From Pseudomonadota bacterium (lineage in GTDB: Bacteria > Pseudomonadota > Gammaproteobacteria > Burkholderiales > Burkholderiaceae): DNA of 49,282 bases. Positions 1 to 8,980 of the stretch are shown here, piece after piece (positions within the stretch are counted from its first letter, which is position 1; every line of letters begins with the position of its first letter). The position numbers and the translations under genes are program-made. The DNA is taken from positions 1 to 49,282 of the forward strand of contig JAKORH010000243.1 of the NCBI GenBank assembly GCA_029777935.1, in the 5' to 3' direction. The notes beneath the pieces were generated by a model, which made no database searches, was not told where the DNA came from, and was given only the letters and a program-made list of their open reading frames with translations.

Positions 1-350
1 ACCAGGACGCCGGCATCAAGATCGTGCTGCGCGCGATGGAAGAACCGCTGCGCATGATCGTCGAGAACAGCGGTTTCGAGCCGAGCGTGGTCGTCAACAA
101 GGTCACCGAGGGCAAGGGCAACTTCGGCTTCAATGCGCAGACCGGCGAATACGGGGATCTGGTTGCGATGGGCGTGCTCGACCCGACGAAGGTCACGCGC
201 ACCGCGCTGCAGAACGCTGCATCGGTCGCCGGCCTGATGCTGACCACCGATGCGATGGTCGCAGAACTGGTCGAAGAGAAGCCTGCTGCCGGCGGCGGCA
301 TGCCCGGCGGCATGGGCGGCAGGGGCGGCATGGGCGGCATGGACATGTAA
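1..350 (+). CDS. groEL: Chaperonin GroEL, C-terminal part (5' end outside window)
   Basis: The frame is open from the window edge and ends at a TAA at 348-350. The visible ~115 residues match the end of the 60-kDa chaperonin: the equatorial-domain stretch with [20 protein letters not shown], then a segment with [18 protein letters not shown], and a Gly/Met-rich tail (GGM repeats) as in most proteobacterial GroELs. The protein forms the double-ring folding chamber in the cytoplasm with GroES, whose gene would lie upstream outside the window. A strong hairpin follows the stop, so transcription probably ends here and the next gene is independent. The identity is certain; only the start is missing. 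Confidence 0.98.
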   Translation, partial: QDAGIKIVLRAMEEPLRMIVENSGFEPSVVVNKVTEGKGNFGFNAQTGEYGDLVAMGVLDPTKVTRTALQNAASVAGLMLTTDAMVAELVEEKPAAGGGMPGGMGGRGGMGGMDM

Positions 351-403
351 GTCCGTGCTGCGCGCGGCCGCGTGCCGCGCACAGCGCACAGCCGAACGCA
401 AAC

Positions 404-428
404 ACGGCCCGCCTCGGCGGGCCGTTTT
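404..428 (+). terminator. Rho-independent terminator of groEL
   Basis: A perfect 10-bp inverted repeat, ACGGCCCGCC and GGCGGGCCGT, separated by only TC, is followed at once by TTT. It lies 54 nt after the groEL stop codon. In practice the loop would open to four or more bases. Confidence 0.9.
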
Positions 429-577
429 GCTTCCGCCGACGCTCGCGCTGCGCGATATGGTGTATCGCTGAAAAGCCGCCGGGCGGCGCCCGGCGTCAGC
501 GCGACTGCGCGGGGTCAACAAGGGGCGCAGCGCCCTCGCTTCCTCTTCGCGCCCGCCGGGACTTATGCTGTCGCGCC

Positions 578-1789
578 GTGAATGCGGACGAATCGCGCCC
601 CGTGCGGCGCGCCGATGGCTGGCCCGTGCTGATCGCCCTCGGCGTCACGCAGATCGTCTCCTGGGGATCCGTGTACTACGGCTTCGCGCTGCTGCTGGAG
701 CCACTGCAGCGCGATCTTGGCGCCGGCCGGGACGCGGTGGCCGGAGCGTTCTCGGCGGCACTGCTTACGTCGGGCCTGGTCTCGATCCGTATCGGTCGCA
801 CGATCGACCGCTTCGGCGGCCGAGGCGTGATGACCCTGGGTTCGGTGGCAGCCGCGCTGCTGCTCGCCGCGCTGTCGCGGGTCGAATCGTTGCCCGCGCT
901 GTACGCGGTGTGGGCAGGCTTGGGCGTGGCAATGGCGGCGACGCTGTACGAGCCCGCGTTCGTCGTGCTGACCCAGCTTTTTGCCGGCAGCTTTCGGCGC
1001 GCACTCACCGTGCTCACGCTGTTCGGAGGTCTGGCCAGCACCGTGTTCTGGCCGCTGACGACGTGGCTGATCGAGCGCTACGGCTGGCGTGACGCCACGC
1101 TGTGGCTGGCGGCGACCAACCTGCTCGTGTGTGCGCCGCTGCACTTCACGCTGTTGCCGGGTGCACGCGCGCTGCGCGCATCGCTGCGGAGTGCGCCGGC
1201 TGCGAACCGCATCGAACCGTGGCGCGAGGGGCGATTCGTGGCGCTCGCGCTCGCGTTCCTGGCGCATTACGTCGTCGTGTCGGCGGTGGCCGCGCACCTG
1301 ATCGCGCTGCTGCTGGCGCGCGGGCTGTCGCCGGCCGCTGCTGCCGGCATCGGCGCACTGATCGGGCCCATGCAGGTCGCCGGGCGTGTGCTGGAGTTCG
1401 GGGCCAGCCGCCGGCTGCAGGCCGGGCAGGTCGGGCGCATCGCCGCGGCGTCGCTGCCGATGGCGCTGCTGGCGCTGGCTCTCGGTGGCGACAGCGTCGC
1501 GCTGCTGGCGCTCTTCGCCGTGCTGTACGGCGCGAGCAACGGCGCGATGACCGTCGTGCGCGGCGCGCTGCCGGCCGAGATGTACGGGCGTGCGCAGTAC
1601 GGCGCGATCGCGGGCACGCTGGCGATGCCGGGGCTCATCGCACGCGCAGTCGGTCCGTCGCTGGCTGCACTGCTGTGGACTGCATTCGGCGGCTACGACG
1701 CCGTGGCCATCGTGCTGATCGCCCTCGCCGCTCTTGGCGCGGCCGCGTTCTTCGTCGCCACCCGCGATCGAACGGTCAAGCGCGCCTGA
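578..1789 (+). CDS. MFS transporter
   Basis: This is a 403-residue integral membrane protein with about 12 hydrophobic segments, the usual size for the major facilitator superfamily. The first helix begins near residue 16 and a motif-A-like loop is visible around residues 74-84 (RIGRTIDRFGGRG). The last segment ends in a short basic tail (TRDRTVKRA). The substrate cannot be read from the sequence; this type resembles the monocarboxylate/oxalate-formate antiporter-like group. The start is a GTG at 578; a TATGCT element lies only about 10 nt before it, so the transcript may have almost no leader. It stands alone between groEL and yqgE. A hairpin without a T-run at 1874-1890 (CGGCGAG-CGA-CTCGCCG) lies downstream. 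Confidence 0.85.
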   Translation: MNADESRPVRRADGWPVLIALGVTQIVSWGSVYYGFALLLEPLQRDLGAGRDAVAGAFSAALLTSGLVSIRIGRTIDRFGGRGVMTLGSVAAALLLAALSRVESLPALYAVWAGLGVAMAATLYEPAFVVLTQLFAGSFRRALTVLTLFGGLASTVFWPLTTWLIERYGWRDATLWLAATNLLVCAPLHFTLLPGARALRASLRSAPAANRIEPWREGRFVALALAFLAHYVVVSAVAAHLIALLLARGLSPAAAAGIGALIGPMQVAGRVLEFGASRRLQAGQVGRIAAASLPMALLALALGGDSVALLALFAVLYGASNGAMTVVRGALPAEMYGRAQYGAIAGTLAMPGLIARAVGPSLAALLWTAFGGYDAVAIVLIALAALGAAAFFVATRDRTVKRA

Positions 1790-1969
1790 TCGCCGCCTCG
1801 CGCGCCAGCGCTTGCGCCCGCACGCCGACGCAGCGATGGACGAAGGCGGCGCGCGATCGGCGACGCATTCCCTCGGCGAGCGACTCGCCGGGCTGCGCGC
1901 GGCCGCAGACGAAAGTCAAGCGACGGTCCCGCGCCGGTCGCGGAGGGGGAACGAGAATACAATTTGCAC

Positions 1970-2536
1970 ATGACGAAGGCCCGGATGAACCTGAGGCACC
2001 AGTTCCTGATCGCGATGCCGACGCTGGTCGATCCGAACTTCGAGCGGACGGTGGTGTACATCTGCGAACACAACGACAAGGGCGCGATCGGGCTGGTGAT
2101 CAACCGCTCGACCGAGCTGACGCTCGCCAGGCTGTTCGACAAGATCGAACTGAAGCTGGAGATCGCACCTTGGAAGGACGCGCCGGTGTTCTTCGGCGGA
2201 CCGGTGCAGACCGAGCGCGGCTTCGTGCTCCACAGCCCGGCCGGCAACTACAGTTCGTCGCTGACAGTCTCGGACGAAATTGCGCTGACCACCTCGAAGG
2301 ACGTGCTCGAGGCCGTGGCGAGCGGCGCCGGCCCCGAGAAGCTGTTCGTCACGCTCGGACACTCAGGCTGGGGTGGCGGGCAGCTCGAAAGCGAGATCGT
2401 TCAAAATGCGTGGCTCACCGTGGCGGCCAACCCGGAAATCATCTTCGAGACGCCGGTGGAGCAACGTTTCGACGCGGCGCTGAAGCTGCTCGGCGTCGAT
2501 GCCACTCAGCTGTCGGGGCTTTCCGGGCATGCTTGA
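1970..2536 (+). CDS. yqgE: YqgE/AlgH family protein (UPF0301)
   Basis: The protein has about 188 residues and shows the family hallmarks: the N-terminal NLRHQFLIAMP, VVYICEHNDKGAIGLVINR, a GGPV segment, and LGHSGWGGGQLE near residue 130. AlgH/YqgE proteins are cytoplasmic; their molecular role is unsettled, although the Pseudomonas member was linked to alginate gene regulation. It is the first gene of the yqgE-ruvX-pyrR-pyrB-pyrC' run found in many proteobacteria. I chose the ATG at 1970; an in-frame TTG at 1964 and an ATG at 1985, preceded by GAAGG at 1974, are alternatives. The one at 1985 gives the most typical N-terminus (MNLRHQF). Confidence 0.93.
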   Translation: MTKARMNLRHQFLIAMPTLVDPNFERTVVYICEHNDKGAIGLVINRSTELTLARLFDKIELKLEIAPWKDAPVFFGGPVQTERGFVLHSPAGNYSSSLTVSDEIALTTSKDVLEAVASGAGPEKLFVTLGHSGWGGGQLESEIVQNAWLTVAANPEIIFETPVEQRFDAALKLLGVDATQLSGLSGHA

Positions 2537-2591
2537 CCGGGCGCGCATCGCCGCATCGGTCCGGCCGCCCGCCCGTTCGTCCATTTCTTCG

Positions 2592-2966
2592 ATGACCGAG
2601 AGTGTCGTGCTCGGGTTCGACTTCGGCGCACGCAGGATCGGCGTGGCGATCGGCAACAGCGTGACGCGCGAGGCGCGCCCCCTCGTCGTGATCGACGCGC
2701 AGGGTAACGCGCGCTGGACGCGGATCGCGGCGCTGATCGACGAGTGGCAGCCGGCCTGGCTCGTGGTGGGCATCGCACGCTACCCGGACGGCACGCCGCA
2801 CGAGATGACGGCGCGTTGCGAGCGTTTCGCGCGCCAGCTCGAGGGCCGCTATCGACGTGCGGTCGCGCGCGTCGACGAGCGCTATTCGTCGGCCGTCGTT
2901 CGCGGCGGCGCGGATGACGAGGCCGCGGCCGTGATCCTGCAGCAGTGGCTGGGAGAGGCGCGATGA
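2592..2966 (+). CDS. ruvX: Holliday junction resolvase-like RuvX (YqgF)
   Basis: The 124-residue product has the RNase H-like fold signature of the YqgF family: the first acidic residue in GFDFGARRIGVAIGN near the start, a DER triplet (VDERYSS) around residue 95, and a last acidic motif DDEAAAVILQQWL. Family members are nucleases acting on branched DNA or on 16S rRNA precursor (pre-16S processing). The ATG at 2592 gives the usual spacing to DFG. An in-frame ATG at 2529 overlaps the end of yqgE and would add 21 residues of poor quality, but would allow translational coupling. The stop overlaps the pyrR start (ATGA). Confidence 0.9.
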   Translation: MTESVVLGFDFGARRIGVAIGNSVTREARPLVVIDAQGNARWTRIAALIDEWQPAWLVVGIARYPDGTPHEMTARCERFARQLEGRYRRAVARVDERYSSAVVRGGADDEAAAVILQQWLGEAR

Positions 2967-3466
2967 TCTCGCTCGACGCCGAGGCGATCTACCGCACCTT
3001 CGCGCAGCGCGTGCGCGAGGAAGTCGCCGGCCGCGAGGTGAAGCTGGTGGGCGTGCACACGGGCGGTGTGTGGCTGGCCGAGCGGCTGAAGGAGGAGCTG
3101 AAGAACGTGCACCCGGTCGGCGTGCTCGACATCTCGTTCTATCGCGACGATTTCGACCGCTCCGGGTTGAACCCGAGCATGAAACCCTCGCGCATACCGT
3201 TCGATGTCGAGGGCGCCGACATCCTGCTGATCGACGACGTGCTGTATACCGGCCGCACCGTGCGCGCGGCGATGAACGAACTGTTCGACTACGGCCGGCC
3301 GGCGCGCATCGATCTGGCGGTGCTCATCGATCGCGGCGGGCGCGAACTGCCGGTCGCCGCGTCGGCCGTCGGCCGCACGATCGAGGTGCCGGCCGACGTC
3401 AGCGTCGTGCTGTCGCGCGACGCGAACGGCCGGCTGCGCCTGACGCTGGAGCAGAAGCGTGCGTAA
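2963..3466 (+). CDS. pyrR: PyrR-type bifunctional regulator / uracil phosphoribosyltransferase
   Basis: The 167-residue protein is a type I phosphoribosyltransferase. The PRPP-binding loop [18 protein letters not shown] is at about residues 90-107 and the early motif [14 protein letters not shown] is present. In Gram-positive bacteria PyrR attenuates pyr mRNA; in pseudomonads and other proteobacteria it sits, as here, directly before pyrB. I see no attenuator-like leader in front of it. The ATG at 2963 overlaps the ruvX stop by 4 nt and has GGGAGAGG just upstream. The gene overlaps pyrB by 8 nt, so the two are probably translationally coupled. Confidence 0.93.
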   Translation: MISLDAEAIYRTFAQRVREEVAGREVKLVGVHTGGVWLAERLKEELKNVHPVGVLDISFYRDDFDRSGLNPSMKPSRIPFDVEGADILLIDDVLYTGRTVRAAMNELFDYGRPARIDLAVLIDRGGRELPVAASAVGRTIEVPADVSVVLSRDANGRLRLTLEQKRA

Positions 3467-4418
3467 CCCCCAGCTCAACTCCAACGGCGAGCTGCACCAT
3501 CTGCTGTCGCTCGACGGGCTGCCGCGCGGGATCATCGAGCGCATCCTGACGACCGCCGATTCGTTCATCAACATCGCCGCGCGCGAGGTGAAGAACGTAC
3601 CGCTGCTGCGCGGCCAGGCGGTGTTCAACCTGTTCTTCGAGAACAGCACGCGCACCCGCACAACGTTCGAGATCGCGGCGCGGCGTCTGTCCGCGGACGT
3701 GTTCAACCTCGACATCACGCGCTCGTCGACCACCAAGGGCGAGTCGCTGCTCGATACGATCAACAACCTGACGGCGATGCAGGCCGACATGTTCGTCGTG
3801 CGCCATGCCGCCAGCGGGGCGCCGTACCTGATCGCGCAGCACGTCGCGCCGCACATCCACGTGATCAACGCCGGCGACGGGCGGCATGCGCACCCGACGC
3901 AGGGCCTGCTCGACATGTACACGATTCGCCATTACAAGCGCGACTTCACCAACCTGACGGTCGCGATCGTCGGCGACATCCTGCACTCGCGCGTGGCCAG
4001 ATCCGACATCCACGGGCTGACCACGCTCGGCGTGCCCGAGGTGCGCGCGGTCGGCCCGCTGACGCTGCTGCCTGCCGGCCTGCCGGAGATGGGCGTGCGC
4101 GTGTGCACGCGGCTGGAAGAGGGCATCAAGGACGCCGACGTGATCATCATGCTGCGCCTGCAGAATGAGCGGATGCGCGGGGCCCTCTTGCCGAGCGCGC
4201 AGGAATTCTTCCGCAATTACGGCCTGACGCCGGAGAAGCTGCAGCTCGCCAGGCCCGACGCGATCGTGATGCACCCCGGCCCGATGAACCGCGGCGTCGA
4301 GATCGACTCGACGGTGGCCGACGGCGCGCACAGCGTGATCCTGCCGCAGGTCACGTTCGGCATCGCGGTGCGCATGGCCGTGCTGTCGATCGCGGCGTCG
4401 TCACAGAGGATGCAGTGA
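3459..4418 (+). CDS. pyrB: Aspartate carbamoyltransferase catalytic subunit
   Basis: PyrB condenses carbamoyl phosphate and L-aspartate in the first committed step of pyrimidine synthesis, in the cytoplasm. The 319-residue protein has the carbamoyl-phosphate-binding loop [13 protein letters not shown] around residues 66-78, the [12 protein letters not shown] loop, HPTQGLLD and the C-terminal [11 protein letters not shown]. The short N-terminal extension before LLSLDGL is typical of the class that assembles with a dihydroorotase-like partner instead of PyrI, and such a partner gene follows directly. The start is a GTG at 3459 inside the end of pyrR. The stop overlaps the next start as GTGA. 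Confidence 0.97.
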   Translation: MRNPQLNSNGELHHLLSLDGLPRGIIERILTTADSFINIAAREVKNVPLLRGQAVFNLFFENSTRTRTTFEIAARRLSADVFNLDITRSSTTKGESLLDTINNLTAMQADMFVVRHAASGAPYLIAQHVAPHIHVINAGDGRHAHPTQGLLDMYTIRHYKRDFTNLTVAIVGDILHSRVARSDIHGLTTLGVPEVRAVGPLTLLPAGLPEMGVRVCTRLEEGIKDADVIIMLRLQNERMRGALLPSAQEFFRNYGLTPEKLQLARPDAIVMHPGPMNRGVEIDSTVADGAHSVILPQVTFGIAVRMAVLSIAASSQRMQ

Positions 4419-5749
4419 AACTCGCGATCAAGAACGGCCGCCTGATCGATCCTGCGACGGGGCACGACGCGGTCGCGGATCTGTTCATCGCCGACGGGCG
4501 CATCGCGGCGCTCGGGGCGGCACCGGACTTCACGCCCGATCGCACGATCGATGCGCGCGGACTGATCGTCGCCCCCGGACTGGTCGACCTGTGTGCGCGC
4601 ATGCGCGAGCCGGGCGCCGAGGGCGCGCTGAAGGTCGAGATGCGCGCGGCGCTGGCCGGCGGCGTCACCGGCGTCGTGTGCCCGCCGGACACCGATCCGC
4701 CGCTCGACGAGCCGGGACTGGTCAGGATGCTGCGCCAGCGCTCGCGTGAAGCCGCCGGCGCACGGCTGTATCCGCTCGGCGCGCTGACCGCGGGGCTCGG
4801 AGGCGAAGCGCTGGCGGAGATCGAGACGTTGCACGAAGTCGGCTGCGTCGCTTTCATGCATACGCGCGCGTTGCCGCACGACAACAGCGTGCTGCTGCAG
4901 GCGATGCGCTACGCAAAGACTTTCGATCTGCCGCTGTGGCTGCGGCCGGTCGAAGACACGCTGGCCGGCAGCGGCGTGGCTGCCGCGGGGGCGGTGGCCG
5001 GGCGACTCGGCTTGCCGTCGATTCCGGTCGCGGCCGAGACGGTCGCACTGCACACCGTGTTCGAACTGCAGCGCGCCGCGGGGATGCCGCGCGTGCATCT
5101 GGCGCGACTGTCGTCGGCGGCGGGCGTGGAACTCGTGCGGCAGGCCAAGCGCGACGGACTGCCGGTCACGGCCGATGTCGGCATCCATCACGTGCACCTG
5201 ATCGATGTCGACATCGGTTACTTCGATCCGGACTTCCGGCTCGACCCGCCGCTGCGCTCGCAGCGCGATCGCGACGCGATCCTCGTGGGACTCGCCGACG
5301 GCACGATCGACGCGATCTGCTCCGATCACACGCCGGTCGGCGCAGAAGACAAGCTGCTGCCTTTCGGCGAGGCCGCGCCGGGTGCCACCGCGCTCGAGAC
5401 TCTGCTGCCGCTGGTGCTGAAGTGGGCCGCGCGCGCCGAGGTGCCGCTGGTGCGCGCGCTGGCCAAGGTCACTTGCGATGCGGCACGCGTGCTGGGCGAG
5501 CCGACCGGGCGGCTGGCAATGGGCGCGAAGGCCGACGTGGCCGTGTTCGATCCCGCCGCGCACTGGCGCGTGCGGCCAGAGACGCTCGCCAGCGCGGGCA
5601 AGAACACGCCGTACACGGGCTACGAACTCGAAGGCCAGGCGCGCTTCACCCTCGTGGGCGGCGAAGTCCGCTTCGAGCGAAGCGAGTCCTTGGCCGAGCG
5701 CAGCGAGACCCGCCCCGAGCGCAGCGAGCCAAGCGCAAGGCGCCGTTGA
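4415..5749 (+). CDS. pyrC': Dihydroorotase-like protein PyrC' (probably non-catalytic)
   Basis: The 444-residue protein is a member of the amidohydrolase/dihydroorotase family. Where active enzymes have the metal-binding His-x-His (DxHxHxREPG), this one reads [10 protein letters not shown] at about residues 58-67, so both histidines are gone. Later motifs remain: GIHHVHL and SDHTP. Such 'pseudo-DHOase' partners are known in Pseudomonas, where they hold PyrB in an active dodecamer; that role is inferred here. The GTG start overlaps pyrB, with AGAGGA upstream. The C-terminus ends in three 7-residue repeats (ERSExxx) from a 21-bp tandem repeat. A true catalytic PyrC must be encoded elsewhere. 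Confidence 0.93.
   Translation: MKLAIKNGRLIDPATGHDAVADLFIADGRIAALGAAPDFTPDRTIDARGLIVAPGLVDLCARMREPGAEGALKVEMRAALAGGVTGVVCPPDTDPPLDEPGLVRMLRQRSREAAGARLYPLGALTAGLGGEALAEIETLHEVGCVAFMHTRALPHDNSVLLQAMRYAKTFDLPLWLRPVEDTLAGSGVAAAGAVAGRLGLPSIPVAAETVALHTVFELQRAAGMPRVHLARLSSAAGVELVRQAKRDGLPVTADVGIHHVHLIDVDIGYFDPDFRLDPPLRSQRDRDAILVGLADGTIDAICSDHTPVGAEDKLLPFGEAAPGATALETLLPLVLKWAARAEVPLVRALAKVTCDAARVLGEPTGRLAMGAKADVAVFDPAAHWRVRPETLASAGKNTPYTGYELEGQARFTLVGGEVRFERSESLAERSETRPERSEPSARRR
5674..5736 (+). repeat. 21-bp tandem repeat, three copies, in the 3' end of pyrC'
   Basis: Units begin at 5674, 5695 and 5716 with the shared core CGAGCGMAGCGAG and differ in the remaining bases. The period of 21 keeps the frame and encodes [14 protein letters not shown] and ERSEPSA. 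The next gene starts 31 nt after the last unit. Confidence 0.85.
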
Positions 5750-5766
5750 CGAGCGGCGCCACCGCG

Positions 5767-6606
5767 ATGCGTGCGCTGATCGCACCGCTGCGGATTCTGC
5801 TGCTCCTCGTGCACGTCCTGATCGGCCTGGTCATCGCACTCGCGATCTTCCCGTGGCTGCCGCAGCGGCGGCGCAATCGGACGATCCGCGCCTGGTCGCG
5901 CGTGCTGCTGGCGATCTGCGGCATGCGCCTGGCCGTTACGGGCGCCGTGCCGGCGGACGGGAAATGGGCGCCGGGGCGGCTGCTGCTGGCCAATCACATC
6001 TCGTGGATCGACGTGTTCGCGATTCTGGCGACGCTGCCGTGCCGCTTCGTCGCCAAGTCGGAGATCCGTCGCTGGCCGCTGCTCGGTTGGCTCGTCACCG
6101 GCGTAGGCACGCTGTACATCGAGCGCGGCCGCCGGCACGCGGTGGCGACGACAAACCACCGCGTGCGCGTGCTGCTGAAGGCCGGCGAGGCGATCGCCGT
6201 GTTTCCCGAAGGCACCACCACCGACGGCGCGACGCTGCTGCCGTTCCACTCGAACCTCGTCGCGCCCGCGCTCGACATCGGCTGCGACGTGTGGCCGGTG
6301 GCGCTGCGCTATACGGAGCGCGGTGCGTCGTCGCGCGCAGCGGCATTCGTCGGCGACGTCGGGCTCTTCGCTTCGCTGTGGAACATCCTGACCGCGCGCG
6401 GACTCGCGGTCGAAGTGGCGCTGCTGTCGCCGGTCGGCACTGCCGCGGACCGCAATCGCCATCACGTCGCGCATGCGGCACAGCAGGCGATCGCCGCGTA
6501 CCTCGGACTGGCCGCGCCGCGCACGCCGCGTGCGGCTACCCGGGCGCCTGATACTGCGGACAGCCGACCTGAAGCAGCGACCGGTCCGGCCAGCGCATCG
6601 CGGTGA
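5767..6606 (+). CDS. 1-acyl-sn-glycerol-3-phosphate acyltransferase family protein (PlsC-like)
   Basis: The 279-residue protein has an N-terminal hydrophobic anchor (residues 7-30), the acyltransferase HX4D motif NHISWID (His77, Asp82) and the substrate motif FPEGTT at 146-151. This is the arrangement of lysophospholipid acyltransferases that make phosphatidic acid at the inner membrane; related enzymes acylate ornithine lipids, so the acceptor is not certain. The C-terminal ~30 residues are Ala/Thr/Pro-rich and probably unstructured, and their coding sequence overlaps the end of apaH on the other strand by 71 nt. The ATG at 5767 lies 17 nt after pyrC', so it is probably in the same operon. 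Confidence 0.9.
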   Translation: MRALIAPLRILLLLVHVLIGLVIALAIFPWLPQRRRNRTIRAWSRVLLAICGMRLAVTGAVPADGKWAPGRLLLANHISWIDVFAILATLPCRFVAKSEIRRWPLLGWLVTGVGTLYIERGRRHAVATTNHRVRVLLKAGEAIAVFPEGTTTDGATLLPFHSNLVAPALDIGCDVWPVALRYTERGASSRAAAFVGDVGLFASLWNILTARGLAVEVALLSPVGTAADRNRHHVAHAAQQAIAAYLGLAAPRTPRAATRAPDTADSRPEAATGPASASR

Positions 6607-7348
6607 GGCGGCCGCCCCACACACAGCCGGTGTCGAGGCAGATCACGTCCTCGCGCAGCAGCAGGCCGAGCGTGGACCAGTGGCCGAACACGACCGGCAC
6701 GCCGCGCGTGGCACGCCGCGGGTGTTCGAACCACGGCATGAACCCCGGTGGCGCGGCCGCCGCCCCGTCCTTGACCTTGAACTCCATCGTGCCGTCGGCA
6801 TCGACGAAGCGCAGCCGCGTGAGTGCGTTGATCACGCAGCGCGCGCGCTCGGCGCCAGCGAGCGCATCGTCCCAGCGCGCAGGCCGGTTGCCGTACATCG
6901 TCGCCAGAAAGTCGCGATAGTCGGCGGCACGCAGGCCGGACTCCACTTCGCGTGCGAGCGCCACCGTGCGCTCGACCGTCCATGACGGCGGCACGCCCGC
7001 ATGCACGAACAGTGCGCCAGCGTCGGTGTGCGCGAGCGGCCGCGCGCGCAGCCAATCGATCAGTTCGTCGCGGTCGGGCGCGGCGAGGATGTCATGCAGC
7101 GTGTCGTCGGCATGCTGCTTCCGGATGCCGGCCGCCACTGCGAGCAGGTGCAGATCGTGATTGCCGAGAAGTGCCGTGGCGCGGTCGCCGAGCGATCGGA
7201 CGAACCGCAGTGACGCCAGCGACTCGGGCCCGCGGTTGACGATGTCGCCGAGGAAGATCAGCCGCGCGTCGTTCGGCAGCGCGCGCATCAGCGCGCGCAG
7301 CCTGGCAGCGCAGCCCTGGACGTCGCCGATGGCGACCAGCGGCGGCAT
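6536..7348 (-). CDS. apaH: Bis(5'-nucleosyl)-tetraphosphatase, symmetrical
   Basis: ApaH splits Ap4A into two ADP and controls alarmone Np4A and Np4-capped RNA levels. The 270-residue protein shows the phosphoprotein-phosphatase metal motifs in order: IGDVQGC near the N-terminus, GDIVNRGPESL, LGNHDLHLLAVAAG, FVHAGVPP and FGHWSTLGL, ending with DTGCVWGG. The first motif has Gln where many phosphatases have His, a change common in ApaH of other proteobacteria. It is the last gene of a seven-gene heptose/LPS run, 5 nt after the WecA-like gene. Its 3' end overlaps plsC tail to tail. Confidence 0.96.
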   Translation of the reverse strand: MPPLVAIGDVQGCAARLRALMRALPNDARLIFLGDIVNRGPESLASLRFVRSLGDRATALLGNHDLHLLAVAAGIRKQHADDTLHDILAAPDRDELIDWLRARPLAHTDAGALFVHAGVPPSWTVERTVALAREVESGLRAADYRDFLATMYGNRPARWDDALAGAERARCVINALTRLRFVDADGTMEFKVKDGAAAAPPGFMPWFEHPRRATRGVPVVFGHWSTLGLLLREDVICLDTGCVWGGRLTAMRWPDRSLLQVGCPQYQAPG

Positions 7349-7353
7349 CCGGG

Positions 7354-8403
7354 CTAGCGGCGGCGCCGCGCGCCGGCGCGCATCAACGGTGCGGGGTGCA
7401 GGAAGACGGCGAGGTAGGCGATGCCGACGACGAGGAAGCCGGCGAACAGCCACACGTCGGCCACGCCGAGCCGCCAGCCCGCGGTGCCGATCGCGCCGAG
7501 CAGGGCATTGGCACCGACCAGCAGCGCGGCGGTCGCTCCGGGGGACATGCCCCGCCGCAGCAGCAGATGGTGGATGTGGCCGCGGTCGCCCAGCAGCGGA
7601 TTGCGACCGCGCAGCAGGCGTCGGACCGTCACCGTGAACAGATCCAGCAGCACGACGCCCGCGACCCACAGCATCACGACCGGCGGTACTGCGCGTGCCT
7701 TCTGCGACAGTTCGAGCGTGAACCAGGCCACTGCGAAGCCGAGCGCGAGGCTGCCCGTGTCGCCCATGAAGGTGCGCAGCCGGCCGCGCCACGGATGCGG
7801 TGCGTTGAAGAGCAGGAATCCTGCCACCGCGCCGAACAGCGCCGCCAGCAGCGCCAGCGCGCGCGTATCGCCGATCAGCCACGCGAACAGCGCGAAGTAC
7901 AGCAGCATCACGGCGACCAGTCCGCCCGCGAGACCATCGAGCCCGTCGAGCATGTTGATGCCGTTGACCACCGCCGCCGTCGCGAATACGGTGATCGGAA
8001 TCGACCACGCCGCGAGTCCGATCGGGCCGATGCCGAGGATGTCGCCGAACGAGCGCAGCAACTGATTGCCCCACAGCGTCATCGCCAGCGCCGCCGCAAT
8101 CTGCGCCGCGAGCTTGGCGCGCGCCGACCCGCCATGGCGGTCGTCGTACAGGCCGACTGCGCCCAAGGCGACCATGACGACCAGCAGCACGCGATGAATG
8201 TCGGGCGACCCGGCCGGAATCCACAGCGCGGCGAAGAACGCGAGCAGGATCGCCAGCCCGCCCGTCACCGGCACCGATTCGCCGTGACGCTTGCGGCCGT
8301 CGGGGCGGTCGATCAGCCGCAGGCGCGCGGCCGGCGCGCGCAGCGCCACGATCGTCAGCGCCGACAGCAGGCACGCGAGCACGGCCTGGACGAGAACATT
8401 CAT
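7354..8403 (-). CDS. Undecaprenyl-phosphate sugar-1-phosphate transferase (WecA/WbpL-like, GT4)
   Basis: The 349-residue polytopic protein belongs to the MraY/WecA family. Seen motifs are the early cytoplasmic loop DRPDGRKRHGESVPVTGG (residues 33-50), YDDRHG, the catalytic NGINMLDGLDGLAGG, FMGDTGSLALGF, and the basic loop GDRGHIHHLLLRRG that binds the nucleotide-sugar. It transfers a HexNAc-1-phosphate to undecaprenyl phosphate and so starts O-antigen or other polysaccharide at the inner membrane; which UDP-sugar is used cannot be read. It follows hldC by 79 nt and precedes apaH by 5 nt, on the same strand. Confidence 0.93.
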   Translation of the reverse strand: MNVLVQAVLACLLSALTIVALRAPAARLRLIDRPDGRKRHGESVPVTGGLAILLAFFAALWIPAGSPDIHRVLLVVMVALGAVGLYDDRHGGSARAKLAAQIAAALAMTLWGNQLLRSFGDILGIGPIGLAAWSIPITVFATAAVVNGINMLDGLDGLAGGLVAVMLLYFALFAWLIGDTRALALLAALFGAVAGFLLFNAPHPWRGRLRTFMGDTGSLALGFAVAWFTLELSQKARAVPPVVMLWVAGVVLLDLFTVTVRRLLRGRNPLLGDRGHIHHLLLRRGMSPGATAALLVGANALLGAIGTAGWRLGVADVWLFAGFLVVGIAYLAVFLHPAPLMRAGARRRR

Positions 8404-8482
8404 CGGGAGGCGTGGGAGGAGGAACCCCGGCAGCGGCCGATTCTCGCACAGGCGATTGCGCCGCCGGCGCCCGATCGCGGGG

Positions 8483-8980
8483 TCAGCCGTCGCGCGCCTT
8501 GCGCAGCAGGGCCGTGGTCGAGCGCTCGAACATGAACGGGATCGCCACCGTCGCCGCGCCCCACGTTCGCGCGAGCCGTGCTTCGGGGATCCGGTCCATG
8601 TCGTAGTCGCCGCCCTTCACGTACACGTCGGGGCGGACGATCTCGAGCGTGGCCAGCGGCACCTGCTCGTCGAACAGCGTGACCAGCGTCACCGATTCCA
8701 GCGCTGCCAGCACCGCGGCGCGATCGTCCTGCGGATTGAGGGGGCGATCGCCGCCCTTGCCGAGCAGCCGCACCGACGCATCGGAATTGACGGCCACCAC
8801 GAGGCTGGCGCCGAGTCCGCGCGCCTGCGCCAGATACGTGACGTGCCCGCGATGCAGGAGGTCGAATACCCCGTTGGTGAACACGATCGGGCGCGGCAGC
8901 GGCGCCACCGCGTCCGCGAGCCGATCGCGCTCGACGATCTTGCGTTCGAAGCCGGGCGGCGGAAGTTTCGCGTCAGACAT
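8483..8980 (-). CDS. hldC: D-glycero-beta-D-manno-heptose 1-phosphate adenylyltransferase
   Basis: HldC (RfaE2) adds AMP to heptose-1-phosphate to give ADP-heptose. The 165-residue protein has the nucleotidyltransferase motif FTNGVFDLLHRGH (HxGH) at about 33-45, followed by AVNSDASVRLLGKGGDRPLN and VKGGDY. In enterobacteria this domain is fused to the kinase as HldE; here the two halves are separate genes, as is usual in betaproteobacteria. The start overlaps the end of gmhB by 8 nt. Confidence 0.96.
   Translation of the reverse strand: MSDAKLPPPGFERKIVERDRLADAVAPLPRPIVFTNGVFDLLHRGHVTYLAQARGLGASLVVAVNSDASVRLLGKGGDRPLNPQDDRAAVLAALESVTLVTLFDEQVPLATLEIVRPDVYVKGGDYDMDRIPEARLARTWGAATVAIPFMFERSTTALLRKARDG

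Noticed and set aside
290..350. Gly/Met-rich tail of groEL as a tandem repeat of interest
   Set aside because: GGM tails are a normal feature of GroEL.
1874..1890. Hairpin CGGCGAG-CGA-CTCGCCG as terminator of the MFS gene
   Set aside because: No T-run follows, so it is only mentioned in the gene entry.
6536..6606. 71-nt tail-to-tail overlap of plsC-like gene and apaH as evidence of a wrong frame
   Set aside because: Both proteins are well supported up to their ends; the overlap lies in a disordered plsC tail and is a plausible real overlap.
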